This document shows positions 51,868 to 61,228 of a stretch of DNA of 64,000 nucleotides, piece after piece. Below the pieces are notes generated by a model. That model did no database searches, was not told the DNA's origin, and saw only the letters and a list, made by a program, of their open reading frames with translations. This DNA comes from Bacillota bacterium (lineage in GTDB: Bacteria; Bacillota; Clostridia; Acetivibrionales; DSM-1351). The stretch lies in the NCBI GenBank assembly GCA_023409265.1, contig JAEYHZ010000044.1, forward strand, positions 62,001 to 126,000, written 5' to 3'. Position 1 is the stretch's first letter. Each line of letters opens with the position of its first letter. The position numbers and the translations under genes were made by a program.

Positions 51868-53148
51868 ATGATTAAAAAAGAAATGATAGCGTTATTACTT
51901 GCCGGAGGACAGGGAAGCAGGTTGGGCGTCCTCACAAAAAATGTAGCTAAACCCGCAGTTTTGTATGGTGGAAAGTACAGGATAATTGATTTCTCACTCA
52001 GTAATTGTACCAATTCAGGAATTGACACCGTGGGAGTACTGACACAGTACCAGCCTCTTAAGCTCAATTCCCATATTGGTATCGGAAAGCCATGGGATAT
52101 GGATAGAATTGACGGCGGCGTCACAATATTATCTCCGTATTTGAAAGCTGAAATGGGTGAATGGTTCAAAGGTACGGCCAATGCCGTATATCAGAATATT
52201 CATTACATCGATAAGTACTCTCCCCAGTATGTTGTTATTCTGTCGGGAGATCATATCTATAAAATGAATTATTCCAAAATGCTTGATTTCCATAAGGAAA
52301 ACAACGCTGATGCCACTATTTCGGTAATAAATGTGCCGTATGAAGAAGCAAGCCGCTACGGAATAATGAATTGCAATGAAAACGGCAAAATCCATGAATT
52401 TGAGGAAAAGCCTAAACAGCCAAAGAGTACTCTGGCATCAATGGGTGTATACATTTTCAACTGGGACACCCTTAGAAAGTATCTTATAATGGATAATGAA
52501 ACTCCGGGCTCGGATAATGACTTCGGTAAAAATATCATTCCTGCCATGCTCAATGACGGTAAAAGCATGTGGGCATATCAATTCTCAGGTTATTGGAGAG
52601 ATGTCGGTACAATTCAGGCCTTCTGGGAATCAAATATGGACCTGGTCAGCAGAGTACCGGAATTTAACCTCTTTGATCCCGAGTGGAAAATCTACACTCC
52701 AAATCCGGTAAAATCAGCCCACTATATCGGGCCAAATGCCCGGGTCAAGAAATCCATGATTGCAGAAGGCTGTCAGGTGCTTGGAACTGTGATTAATTCG
52801 GTCCTGTTCCCGGGGGCTGTAGTTGAAGAGGGTGCTGTAATTGAGGATTCAATCATAATGTCAAATTCAGTAGTAAAAAAGAATACCTCTATCCAAAAGT
52901 GTATTATAAGTGAATGGGTTACAATAGGTGAAAACTGCAGACTTGGTGAAGGCGAGGACGTACAGAATGAGTTTAAACCGTCAATATACAACTCGGGTAT
53001 AACAGTAGTTGGCGAAGAAGCAAATATACCTGACGGGGCAATAATCGGTAAAAACGTTATGATAGATATCGGCACAAGTGCTGAAGACTTCGCAACCCTG
53101 ACTGTTGAGTCGGGCAAAAGCGTATTCAAAGGTGGTGTTACAGAATGA
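51868..53148 (+). CDS. glgC: Glucose-1-phosphate adenylyltransferase, catalytic subunit
   Basis: A 426-residue ADP-glucose pyrophosphorylase. MIALLLAGGQGSRLGVLTKNVAKPAVLYGGKYRIIDF is the nucleotide-binding start; GTANAVYQNIHYID, VVILSGDHIYKMNY and EFEEKP follow, and the C-terminal third is a left-handed beta-helix with hexapeptide repeats. It makes ADP-glucose for glycogen, an energy and sporulation store in cellulolytic clostridia. GGAG precedes the ATG by 8 nt. It overlaps glgD by 4 nt. Confidence 0.96.
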   Translation: MIKKEMIALLLAGGQGSRLGVLTKNVAKPAVLYGGKYRIIDFSLSNCTNSGIDTVGVLTQYQPLKLNSHIGIGKPWDMDRIDGGVTILSPYLKAEMGEWFKGTANAVYQNIHYIDKYSPQYVVILSGDHIYKMNYSKMLDFHKENNADATISVINVPYEEASRYGIMNCNENGKIHEFEEKPKQPKSTLASMGVYIFNWDTLRKYLIMDNETPGSDNDFGKNIIPAMLNDGKSMWAYQFSGYWRDVGTIQAFWESNMDLVSRVPEFNLFDPEWKIYTPNPVKSAHYIGPNARVKKSMIAEGCQVLGTVINSVLFPGAVVEEGAVIEDSIIMSNSVVKKNTSIQKCIISEWVTIGENCRLGEGEDVQNEFKPSIYNSGITVVGEEANIPDGAIIGKNVMIDIGTSAEDFATLTVESGKSVFKGGVTE

Positions 53149-54263
53149 AAAACGTAATGGGTATAATTTTGTCCGGGGGCAAAAGTACAAAGTTGAAGGA
53201 GTTATCCACAATGAGGTCAACTCCTGCGGTACCTGTGGGAGGAAAGTACAGGGCAATTGATTTTGTCCTTTCCAATATGGTAAATTCGGGAATAACAAAT
53301 GTGGGAGTTATTACACAGTACAGCTTCAGATCCCTTATGGACCACCTGGGTTCAGGCAAGGAATGGGATCTGGACAGAAAAAATGACGGTTTGTTCATAT
53401 TTCCTCCCTTCCTGTCTGATGAAAGCTCGGGCTGGTACAGAGGAACAGCTGACGCAATGTATAACAACCTTACCTTCCTGAAGAGAAGTAATGAAGAATA
53501 TGTAGTGATATCACAGGGAAATTGTGTTTATACAACAACCTTTGACGATATGCTCAGAGTGCACAAGGAGACTGATGCGGATATAACCATTGCTTATCGT
53601 GAAATGAACGATGTACCAATAGATGAGCTTACAAATATGGGTATACTGCAGGTGGACGGTACTCAAAGGGTAATAGATTTTCAGGAAAAGCCCATGAATC
53701 CGAATACACTTTTAGGATCTCTCGGAACCTATATGATCAAGCGCGAACTTCTCATAGCTCTGTTGGAAGAGAGTGTGGCTCACGGCTATTATGATTTTGT
53801 AATGGATATAATAATAAAAATGCTTCACAAGCTAAAAATATACGGTTATAAGTACACTGGTTACTGGAGGAGCATATCTTCTGTCCAGATGTACTATAAG
53901 TGCAACATGGAACTTCTGAATCCCGAAATAAACAAAGAACTGCTGGGCTCGGCAAAGATATTTACCAAGGTTAAGGATGAAGCGCCGGCAAAGTACAATG
54001 AAGAAGCTGAAGTTAAAAACTCCATAATTGCGGATGGATGTATAATAGAAGGTACTGTCGAAAACAGTGTACTTTTCAGAGGGGTTACCGTAAAGAAGGG
54101 CGCTGTTGTCAAGGACAGCATCATAATGCAGGGCAGTGCTGTGGAGGAGAATTCCACACTGAACTACGCAATACTGGATAAGAGCGTTACACTTTCCAAG
54201 AATAGATGCCTGAAAGGCGAGGAAACCTGGCCCATAATTATCGGGAAGAATGTAATTGTATAG
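53145..54263 (+). CDS. glgD: Glucose-1-phosphate adenylyltransferase, GlgD subunit
   Basis: The paralogue of GlgC (372 residues), with weaker N-terminal motif MGIILSGGKSTKLKELSTMRSTPAVPVGGKYRAIDF and YVVISQGNCVYTTTFDDML where GlgC has the catalytic SGDHIYKM. GlgD proteins are usually regulatory or barely active and work in a heterotetramer with GlgC. The ATGA overlap with glgC ensures equal production. The gene has no long gap after it. Confidence 0.93.
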   Translation: MKNVMGIILSGGKSTKLKELSTMRSTPAVPVGGKYRAIDFVLSNMVNSGITNVGVITQYSFRSLMDHLGSGKEWDLDRKNDGLFIFPPFLSDESSGWYRGTADAMYNNLTFLKRSNEEYVVISQGNCVYTTTFDDMLRVHKETDADITIAYREMNDVPIDELTNMGILQVDGTQRVIDFQEKPMNPNTLLGSLGTYMIKRELLIALLEESVAHGYYDFVMDIIIKMLHKLKIYGYKYTGYWRSISSVQMYYKCNMELLNPEINKELLGSAKIFTKVKDEAPAKYNEEAEVKNSIIADGCIIEGTVENSVLFRGVTVKKGAVVKDSIIMQGSAVEENSTLNYAILDKSVTLSKNRCLKGEETWPIIIGKNVIV

Positions 54264-54422
54264 CGCTGATATGGGTTAAAGGCAAGGAAATCTCCTGATA
54301 AAGACTGAGCTGTAAAGATTTGTTGGCTTTCGAATATTTTGTTGGATATTTGCTATTGCAGAATAAATTGTTCTATGATATTATATGTCTATGAAAAAAA
54401 TTCTGTTTTGGAGGTGGGATTT

Positions 54423-54764
54423 TTGTCAAACGAGGAATTTCAAAGTCTGGTTCTTGAGGAATTAAGGGGTATCAGAGGAGACATATCCGGACTGAAACAA
54501 GATGTAAGTAGCCTCAAAGAAGACGTAACCAACCTGGGACACAGGCTTGAACGAGTAGAAAATAGACTTGAATCAGTAGAAAATAGACTTGTACGAGTAG
54601 AAAATAAGCTGGATGCAGTTTATGATCGGGCGGCAGCTCAAACGGAATTTAGAACTGAAACAAAGAGGGTGCTTGACTACCTATTGGATCAAAACAGGTC
54701 TATATATGAAATTCTCGGAAGACATGAGATAGATATAACCACCTTAAAAAGGAAGTATGCCTAG
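54423..54764 (+). CDS. Small coiled-coil protein with heptad repeats
   Basis: About 113 residues: an acidic N-terminus (SNEEFQSLVLEELRGIRGDI), then heptad repeats (LKQDVSSLKEDVTNLGHRL) and a perfect seven-residue block repeated as RVENRLE, SVENRLV, RVENKLD. Three matching 21-bp DNA repeats underlie that block (54549-54611). TTG 54423 with GGAGG upstream is the start. Its stop codon TAG coincides with a MITE-like end. I do not know a function; bundle-forming proteins of this kind are often hypothetical. Confidence 0.7.
   Translation: MSNEEFQSLVLEELRGIRGDISGLKQDVSSLKEDVTNLGHRLERVENRLESVENRLVRVENKLDAVYDRAAAQTEFRTETKRVLDYLLDQNRSIYEILGRHEIDITTLKRKYA
54549..54611 (+). repeat. Three 21-bp in-frame tandem repeats
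   Basis: Units with core GAGTAGAAAATAGACTT at 54549, 54570 and 54591, each encoding one heptad (VENRL). The third is diverged. They may change the coiled-coil length by slippage. Confidence 0.85.
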
Positions 54765-54782
54765 GCATGATTAAATAATAAG
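54762..54782. mobile_element. Single MITE-like end, family B
   Basis: TAGGCATGATTAAATAATAA matches the ends of the elements at 1511-1612. No partner end is seen downstream. The TAG at its edge is the stop codon of the coiled-coil gene, so an insertion may have set the present C-terminus. Confidence 0.45.
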
Positions 54783-54801
54783 ATAAAATTACTTTAACCT
54801 C

Positions 54802-54856
54802 AAAAAACCGGGTGCCGGCGTGTAAAAGTTTCAATTACGCCGGCATCCGGTTTTTA
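54802..54856 (+). terminator. Terminator after the coiled-coil gene
   Basis: CAAAAAACCGGGTGCCGGCG pairs with CGCCGGCATCCGG, then TTTTT; loop of about 17 nt. Confidence 0.88.
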
Positions 54857-54969
54857 TACTATATAAAAGTAATCTATTACATAGTAAGGGAAGAAAAAAA
54901 GTACTTATTGAACTATCTTTGCTCTTTACCAAAACCTATCTTTTTACCGAAGTTTACTCTCTACCAAAG

Positions 54970-56427
54970 CTATATTTCATATTTCCTGGTTCCCGGAAGG
55001 AAACTGCCGCCAAACAATATCAATAATGGCATAACAGGCAAGTGGTATCTCGATTGAACTTCAAGCAGCAAGTAAGATATGAAAATACCTCCAAAAATCA
55101 TTAAAATGACTAAAGCATCATATCTTTTTTCTTTAATGCTATACAGGCAGCTGCAGACTCCCATCAAAACAATTAAGATATAAAAGGCCTGAGATACACC
55201 GTAAAAAGCCCTGGGATGGGGTTTTATAATATTTCCCAAAGATGATTCCTCAATAGGTGTAGTACTCCAATAGTAGCCATAGTTTTCATTTCCCCATAGA
55301 ATATTGATTTTCCTGTAAAACAATCCTGGTAGCTTCTGAGGCTCGGACTTAATCCTGTCCATGGCAATCTGTCGGGCTTCACTATGCACCCTGTTTATAT
55401 CAAAGTTATTCTTTTTGATAATACTAAAATCATCATTATTGAACATACCGTTTGATTTCATATTAGTCCCTATCATAAGATTAAAACCTGAGTCGGATCT
55501 GGTAATATCTATTCCGGTCAATTTCTGAACGGGAAGATTTACTAGATTTATTACAATAAAGTAGCTTAAGGTAACAAATACTATAGACTTTAACTTCAAG
55601 CCAAAACTTGCTGCGGCACCAGCTCTGTAGCGTTTATAAAGCAGTATGAAAACAGCAAAAACCGGCAAAAGAATCATTGCCATAGGCCTTATAAGTTGTG
55701 CCAGAGCTGTAAGCAGACCAATAGAAATCAATAGCAGGTTACCATTGGTAACCTCTAGATTCTTATAAGTGTACTTCTTTATGAAGCGGAGCATCAGCAC
55801 TACTGCTCCTGTAAAAAAGACCAAAAAGAGATGCTCCGAAGCAATAACAGATGTGTACATGATGTCGGCAGGCCATAGTGCAGCCAATAAAGCTGAGATT
55901 CTTCCCGCCTTTTCCCCGTACAGCATTTTCCCTCCGGCATAAACTATGAGCACCAGGATTAATGACAGGAGCACATTACACAGCTTGGCCGCTATGAGGT
56001 GTGGGCCAAAGACAGAGTACAAACCTGCCAACGCCAGTCCAAAGCCTATCTTAAACGGAAAAACCGCATAAAAGTCTACAAACCCCTTGAAATCTCCGTG
56101 ACTGGCGTTGATGCCGTAGTTATGCATATGCAGAAAGTCTGAGTACGGTTGAGTGTTAACATTTAATATCCATATCAGTCTTGGTGTCAGTGCGATAACA
56201 ATCAGGATCATTAGAAATAGCCCGGAATTTATCCTTGAAATAATATTTACTTTATATAATAAGAATATAAGCGCTGCAGCAGATACTAAAAACGCCGCTC
56301 CTGTATAAAATGGCAGTTTCAATGTGGAAGGTCCCGACCTGAAGGCACTAAGCAAAGAAATTATACCCAGCAGAACAATAGCCCCCCATATAATGATTAG
56401 AAAAAAAGCATTCTTAAGTTTATTCAA
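54970..56427 (-). CDS. Membrane glycosyltransferase, GT39/ArnT-like
   Basis: About 485 residues with a dozen or so membrane segments. After the first helix comes LTPRLIWILNVNTQPYSDFLHMHNYG, where the D in PYSDF is in the first outside loop, as in GT39 mannosyltransferase/ArnT-type enzymes. A soluble loop of some 100 residues follows (SDSGFNLMIGTNMKSNGMFNNDDF...) and a final helical tail. These enzymes transfer sugars from a polyprenyl phosphate to surface targets. TTG 56427 is taken as start, behind GGGAGG. The leader carries 40-bp tandem repeats. Confidence 0.75.
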   Translation of the reverse strand: MNKLKNAFFLIIIWGAIVLLGIISLLSAFRSGPSTLKLPFYTGAAFLVSAAALIFLLYKVNIISRINSGLFLMILIVIALTPRLIWILNVNTQPYSDFLHMHNYGINASHGDFKGFVDFYAVFPFKIGFGLALAGLYSVFGPHLIAAKLCNVLLSLILVLIVYAGGKMLYGEKAGRISALLAALWPADIMYTSVIASEHLFLVFFTGAVVLMLRFIKKYTYKNLEVTNGNLLLISIGLLTALAQLIRPMAMILLPVFAVFILLYKRYRAGAAASFGLKLKSIVFVTLSYFIVINLVNLPVQKLTGIDITRSDSGFNLMIGTNMKSNGMFNNDDFSIIKKNNFDINRVHSEARQIAMDRIKSEPQKLPGLFYRKINILWGNENYGYYWSTTPIEESSLGNIIKPHPRAFYGVSQAFYILIVLMGVCSCLYSIKEKRYDALVILMIFGGIFISYLLLEVQSRYHLPVMPLLILFGGSFLPGTRKYEI

Positions 56428-56446
56428 GACTTTATTTCCTCCCTTT

Positions 56447-56566
56447 GCATTCTCACATATGTATTTTACATGTGCCTTCTCGCTGTATATTCTCACATGT
56501 GTATTTTACATGTGCATTCTCGCTGTATATTTTCACATGTACATTTTACATGTGCATTTTCCCTGT
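56447..56566. repeat. 40-bp tandem repeats upstream of the GT39-like gene
   Basis: Three full 40-bp units (56447-56486, 56487-56526, 56527-56566) and a degenerate fourth. Each contains CACATGT-gtatttt-ACATGTG, an inverted repeat, and ends CTCGCTGT. They lie 20-160 bp ahead of the gene start and could be repeated operators or leader hairpins. Confidence 0.85.
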
Positions 56567-56674
56567 GTATTCGCACATAAGCTACACGTATATTCTCATA
56601 TGCGGATTCTTATATGCAGTCGTATTGTAAAAATTGAAGTAACACTCTTCCATTTTACCATAAAAACCGGCCCG

Positions 56675-56745
56675 GTATCTGCCTGTGCCTGGAATTTTAT
56701 GAGGATTTTGCGTTAGACAGGTTCTGAGCAAGGTAAATATTCGCG
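56675..56745. mobile_element. Degenerate MITE-like fragment, family A
   Basis: GTATCTGCCTGTGCCTGGA, ATTTTGCGTTAGACAGG and CAAGGTAAATATTCGCG match the left half of the element at 21365 in order, with an extra TTCTGA inside. The right half is missing. Confidence 0.55.
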
Positions 56746-56968
56746 AAACATTACAATCAATTTACAGCATCTTAGACTTTTTTATCAACAAAATTCAAAA
56801 ACAGTCAGGTGATTCATTAATGTCCATTTTCCAAAATTCCTGACTTACCAAGGCTTTTACCATTCAAATATAAGGAATAGCAAAATATGGTTTACCATAA
56901 TAATCCTTCATGTGCAACAAACCCCATTACAGTAAGCTTACAGTTAGTTTACATGATGGTACATTATG

Positions 56969-56998
56969 TTGACCTAAGAAAAATACCGGTGCTATAAT
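56969..56998 (+). promoter_or_regulatory. Promoter of the first S-layer-type gene
   Basis: TTGACC, an 18-bp spacer and TATAAT, about 130 bp before the gene. The leader carries two inverted repeats (ATCAGGG/CCCTTGAT and TTAGGCC/GGCCTAA), which may stabilise the message. Elsewhere between 56746 and 56968 I see nothing. Confidence 0.7.
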
Positions 56999-57128
56999 GA
57001 TTTCAGAAATCAGGGACGCAATGTCTGCAAACCCTTGATTTTGAATCGTTGTACGCCGGGGATCAGAATGTTAGGCCTTATTTTTCCCGGTAAATCCACG
57101 GCCTAAAATATTCTAAGGAGGATTTGGA

Positions 57129-60100
57129 ATGAGAAATTTTAAAAAGATTTCTGCAGTCGCAGTTGCTGCATCCATTGTGCTTTCTACTGCCGTTCCGGCA
57201 TTTGCTGCATATGAACCGGTAAACGGTAGCAAGGCAACTGTACTTCACGACCTGGGTCTTTACGCAGGAACAACCACGGGTCAATTCACTCCTGCTCTTG
57301 GATCAAAATTGACAAGAGGACAGGGTGCAGTACTATTAACAAAAATATTCAACATGGATGATGCTGCAAACGCATTAACTCCAGCTGAAGTATCTGCTAT
57401 TCTTAAACCATTTGCAGATGCTGCAAAAGTACCTTCATATGCTAAAAACAGAATGGCATACCTTGTAAAGAACGGATTAATGTCCGGTTCATTGGACACA
57501 GCAACAGGTAAAACTTATATCAATGCAGATAAGGAACTCCTCGGAGGACAGTTTGCAACCCTGTTACTGAAACAGCTCGGTTACGATGTAAGTGACTGGA
57601 AAGCAGCTGTTACACAGTTGTCACAGGTTGAAGGTGCTAAAGATATTGCTGATTATCTTACATATGTATCTACAGCATTATTAAGAGATCAGGCGGTTGG
57701 TATGATCTACGGTACACTTACTGCTGATTATGCAGCAACTGGTCTGGAAACAGTTATCGACAAGCTGGTAGCTGCAAATCCAAGCATTAAGGCAATAGCA
57801 GAAGCAGCAGGACTTTTATCTCCTGAATCACTGGCTGTTGATTCCGTTGTTGCAATTGCAAACAACAAGCTGGCTGTAACACTGAAGGATGCTTCTTCAG
57901 CAAGAGTTTCCGACTTTGCAATCGTTAAAAAGGGAACTACTACAGCAGTAGCAGTTAAGAATATTGTAAGAGAATCAGACAAGGTATACGTTCTTGAAAC
58001 AGATGCTCTTACAGGTGGAACATCATACACATTAACAGTTAAAGGCGTATCACTGAACTTTACAGGTATCGCTGCAGACACAACTGCTCCTACAATAAAG
58101 GCTGTTTCAAGTGTAGACACCAACAAATTTGAGATTGAATTCTCAGACAAAATGGACTTTGGAACTGCAACTGACAAAGCTAACTACACCTTTGACAAGA
58201 ATATCCAGGTTGTAAGTGCTACATTGGATGCAGCAAGAACAAAAGTAACTCTTGTTACTGATGCTGCAAAGAAGAACATTGTATATACTTTGACAATTCA
58301 GAACGTTAAAAACTCTGACGGAAAAGCTATGACAAAGGCAGTTCGTACTATAACTGCAACAGAAGACAGCACAGCACCTAAGGTTTCAATGCACAGAGTT
58401 CAGAATAACCGTACTATAATCGTTGACTTCAGCGATGCAAGCGGAATGGACAAAGCTGCTCTTGAAAATGTTGCAAATTACAACATTAACGACCTTACCA
58501 TTGAAAGTGCAAAAGCATATGACATGGTAGGAGATGATGGAAAGTATGACCAGGTAGTTTTAACTACATCAACTCAGGAAGCAAACAAGGCATATACTTT
58601 GACAATCAGCAACCTGACTGATGCATCAGTTCTTAAGAATGCTCTGACAACTACTCCAAGAACATTCAGAGGTGCTTCTGCAGATACATCAGCACCAACT
58701 GTAAATATTTCCAAGCCTGTAGTATCACAGAATAACAACACAGTAAAGATCTGGTTTACAGATAACAATGCTATGGATGTAGCAAGTCTGGAAGACATCT
58801 CTAATTACACAATTAAAGATAACACCGGTTCTGTATTGGAAATAATCAGTGCCAAGGCTATGGCAAGCACATATCCTGATGCTTACAGTGCTGATAATAA
58901 GGGAGTTATACTTACTACAGCTCAGCAGGTAGTTAATCCGAACAAAGTTAACTATACTGTAGAAGTAAAGGGTGTACAGGATGAATTCGGCAACGCATTG
59001 AAGCCGGTATCAGGTACAACTTATGCCAAGTACAACTTTATCTCCTCAGATGTTGACGAAGTTGCACCATATGTTACAAAAGTAGAATTCGTAAATTCAA
59101 CAACAGTTAAACTCACATTTGCTGAAGAACTCAAGAAATCAACAGCAATTGATCCTACAAACTATGTAATAGACGGTGATCTTGGTTCAGCAATAAAGGC
59201 AGAATTAAGCTCAGACAGAAAGACTGTAACGCTGACAACTCAGACACAGACAGGAAACAAGAAATATACGGTTACAATGAACAACCTTGAAGATGATTAT
59301 GGCAACGAAGTAGTAAATGCCAAGGCTTCATTTGTATCAACTTCAAGTACTTTAGATATAACAGCTCCTGAAATCGGCTTTATCTATGCTATGAATGAGA
59401 GTGAAATACACATCACCTTGAGTGAAGCTGTAAAGACTTGGCCAAGTGATATAACTTTCGGAGTATTGGATAACAGCGGAAATATGACCGGTACACTGAA
59501 GGCATTCCAGTATTCAGGTAAAATTGAAGATGGAAAGACAATAGTTTATAAGGCAAAAACTGCAGCAGATGCACTTACAGCTGCCAACTATCAGATCCAG
59601 GCAACAACCGGCGGACAGTTCACCGATGCTGCTGACAACAAGATGAGTGCAGTTGCTCCAATAGCTGCAGGCGCTACACCAACAGGCTACACATTTAACG
59701 GCAACACAATAGACAATACTGCACCAACTGTTGACTATGTTGAGCAGATAGATTCAAAAACTGTAAGAGTATACTTTACTGAACCAGTAGCTCCTGCTTC
59801 ATTTGCTACACCTGGTTTCACAAAAGTAGATTCAGATTCAACAGATACACACTTTACAAGCCTGAACTACTCAACAAATACCAACTTCACTGTTGGAACA
59901 GCTCTTTCAATACCAGTAAATCAGTTGAGGGATTTGGCAGGGACTAACGTGGCTGCAGCTTACACAGGCTTCACTCCTTACCTGCAGGATACAGCTAAGC
60001 CGGTTATAACAGGTACTTACGCTGATGATAACAAGACAGTATACGTGCTCTATGATGAAAAGGTTCCAACATCAGGAACATATAAGATCTACTACTTGAA

Positions 60101-60875
60101 TTCATCTAACAATCCAGTGACAATATTCAGCGGAGCAGGAGTTTCAACTGAAGATTCAAACAAAGTTCCAGCAATAAAGCTTACTTTGACTACTCCGGTT
60201 GATGCATCCAGAATTTACTACCTTGAACCTGTAACCGGTGCGGTTGACGTAGCTGGAAACAGAGCAGACGTTTCAGGTGTTAAGTTTGACTTCCCTGGCA
60301 CAAACAAGACAGTTTCCGGATATATCACAGGTGTTGAAATCAACAATGCAAATACTATCACAGTTGGAGTATCAGGCAAAACAATCAGTTCAATAGATGT
60401 ATTTGAAGTTGATACTACAACATCACCTGCTATAGATGTTAATTTAAATGCTACAGTATACCCAGGAAAAACCATTGCTGACGGTAAAGTACAACTTGGT
60501 GCTCCATTACTTTCAGGAGTTAAATACAAAGTAACAGTAGGATTTGCTGAAGGCGGATCAAATGATTACTACTTCTTTGGTAATACACCTGATATAGGAT
60601 TGAAATTAACTACTGCACCTGGCAGCATAAATCTTGATTTTGCAGGATTTGATACTGATGAATATATTTTCAAAGCAACACCTGCTACTGATTTAACAAA
60701 AGTAGTAACAGGAACACCGGTTGCTGATGGAACACCAGGCAACACTCTGGACAATGTAGTAGCATTTGCTGATGCAAGCTTCACAGCTGGTACAGCAGTA
60801 TATGTAACTATATTTGATAAAGATGATACTACAAGAGTATTATATGCAGGAAAAGTAATAATAGCTGCTCCATAA
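57129..60875 (+). CDS. S-layer-type protein with N-terminal SLH region and repeated Ig-like domains
   Basis: A signal peptide (MRNFKKISAVAVAASIVLSTAVPAFA) and an SLH-like N-terminus (VLHDLGLYAGTTTGQFTPAL; LTRGQGAVLLTKIFN; LKPFADAAKVPSYAKNRMAYLVKNGLMSG; LGGQFATLLLKQLGYD). From about residue 240 on come about eight or nine Ig-like units of around 100 residues, each with TAPTIKAVSSVDTNKFEIEFSD- or NTVKIWFTD-like openings. A 1248-residue, Ala/Thr/Lys-rich exported protein with a strong promoter and SD (AAGGAGG) suggests an abundant surface-layer component. A close paralogue follows 350 bp downstream. Confidence 0.9.
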   Translation: MRNFKKISAVAVAASIVLSTAVPAFAAYEPVNGSKATVLHDLGLYAGTTTGQFTPALGSKLTRGQGAVLLTKIFNMDDAANALTPAEVSAILKPFADAAKVPSYAKNRMAYLVKNGLMSGSLDTATGKTYINADKELLGGQFATLLLKQLGYDVSDWKAAVTQLSQVEGAKDIADYLTYVSTALLRDQAVGMIYGTLTADYAATGLETVIDKLVAANPSIKAIAEAAGLLSPESLAVDSVVAIANNKLAVTLKDASSARVSDFAIVKKGTTTAVAVKNIVRESDKVYVLETDALTGGTSYTLTVKGVSLNFTGIAADTTAPTIKAVSSVDTNKFEIEFSDKMDFGTATDKANYTFDKNIQVVSATLDAARTKVTLVTDAAKKNIVYTLTIQNVKNSDGKAMTKAVRTITATEDSTAPKVSMHRVQNNRTIIVDFSDASGMDKAALENVANYNINDLTIESAKAYDMVGDDGKYDQVVLTTSTQEANKAYTLTISNLTDASVLKNALTTTPRTFRGASADTSAPTVNISKPVVSQNNNTVKIWFTDNNAMDVASLEDISNYTIKDNTGSVLEIISAKAMASTYPDAYSADNKGVILTTAQQVVNPNKVNYTVEVKGVQDEFGNALKPVSGTTYAKYNFISSDVDEVAPYVTKVEFVNSTTVKLTFAEELKKSTAIDPTNYVIDGDLGSAIKAELSSDRKTVTLTTQTQTGNKKYTVTMNNLEDDYGNEVVNAKASFVSTSSTLDITAPEIGFIYAMNESEIHITLSEAVKTWPSDITFGVLDNSGNMTGTLKAFQYSGKIEDGKTIVYKAKTAADALTAANYQIQATTGGQFTDAADNKMSAVAPIAAGATPTGYTFNGNTIDNTAPTVDYVEQIDSKTVRVYFTEPVAPASFATPGFTKVDSDSTDTHFTSLNYSTNTNFTVGTALSIPVNQLRDLAGTNVAAAYTGFTPYLQDTAKPVITGTYADDNKTVYVLYDEKVPTSGTYKIYYLNSSNNPVTIFSGAGVSTEDSNKVPAIKLTLTTPVDASRIYYLEPVTGAVDVAGNRADVSGVKFDFPGTNKTVSGYITGVEINNANTITVGVSGKTISSIDVFEVDTTTSPAIDVNLNATVYPGKTIADGKVQLGAPLLSGVKYKVTVGFAEGGSNDYYFFGNTPDIGLKLTTAPGSINLDFAGFDTDEYIFKATPATDLTKVVTGTPVADGTPGNTLDNVVAFADASFTAGTAVYVTIFDKDDTTRVLYAGKVIIAAP

Positions 60876-60962
60876 AGCAGATTACAAAATTAAATAAACT
60901 TCTCAGTAAATATGTTATCGAACTTAAGTAAAACAAGATTCCTAACATAAATGAGAAATAGT

Positions 60963-61000
60963 TGCAACAACCTCAGTGCAAAGCACTGGGGTTTGTTGCA
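60963..61000 (+). terminator. Terminator of the first S-layer-type gene
   Basis: TGCAACAACC-TCAGTGC and GCACTGG-GGTTTGTTGCA pair over nearly their whole length with a three-base loop; TTTCTGTT follows. Confidence 0.8.
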
Positions 61001-61037
61001 TTTCTGTTACAAATTCTTTACACTTGAAAAGGCTTTA

Positions 61038-61066
61038 TTGACTGAAAAAATTGCCAGTGATATAAT
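61038..61066 (+). promoter_or_regulatory. Promoter of the second S-layer-type gene
   Basis: TTGACT, a 17-bp spacer and TATAAT, with a leader of about 160 nt before the gene. Close to consensus, as expected for a highly expressed surface protein. Confidence 0.75.
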
Positions 61067-61228
61067 ACATTTGAATCAAGATAGGTAAATTTAGCCATAA
61101 ATATGGATAACAGTACCAATCTTGAAAAACAGGTTTGACGAGTGAGGCTATAAAATGTGGGATAGGCGTAGCCCGCTCTGGATTTACATAGCCCGCCCGC
61201 TACAAAATACACAAGGAGGATTTGAGAC

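Noticed and set aside
56447..56566. Possible CRISPR array
   Set aside because: The 40-bp units follow each other without unique spacers.
56324..56716. 130-residue ORF rich in Cys/Tyr/His
   Set aside because: It is the translation of the 40-bp repeats and lies antisense to the GT39-like gene start.
57005..57128. Cyclic-di-GMP riboswitch in the S-layer gene leader
   Set aside because: GGGACGCAA is present, but it lies within a simple hairpin and the other conserved blocks of the aptamer are absent.
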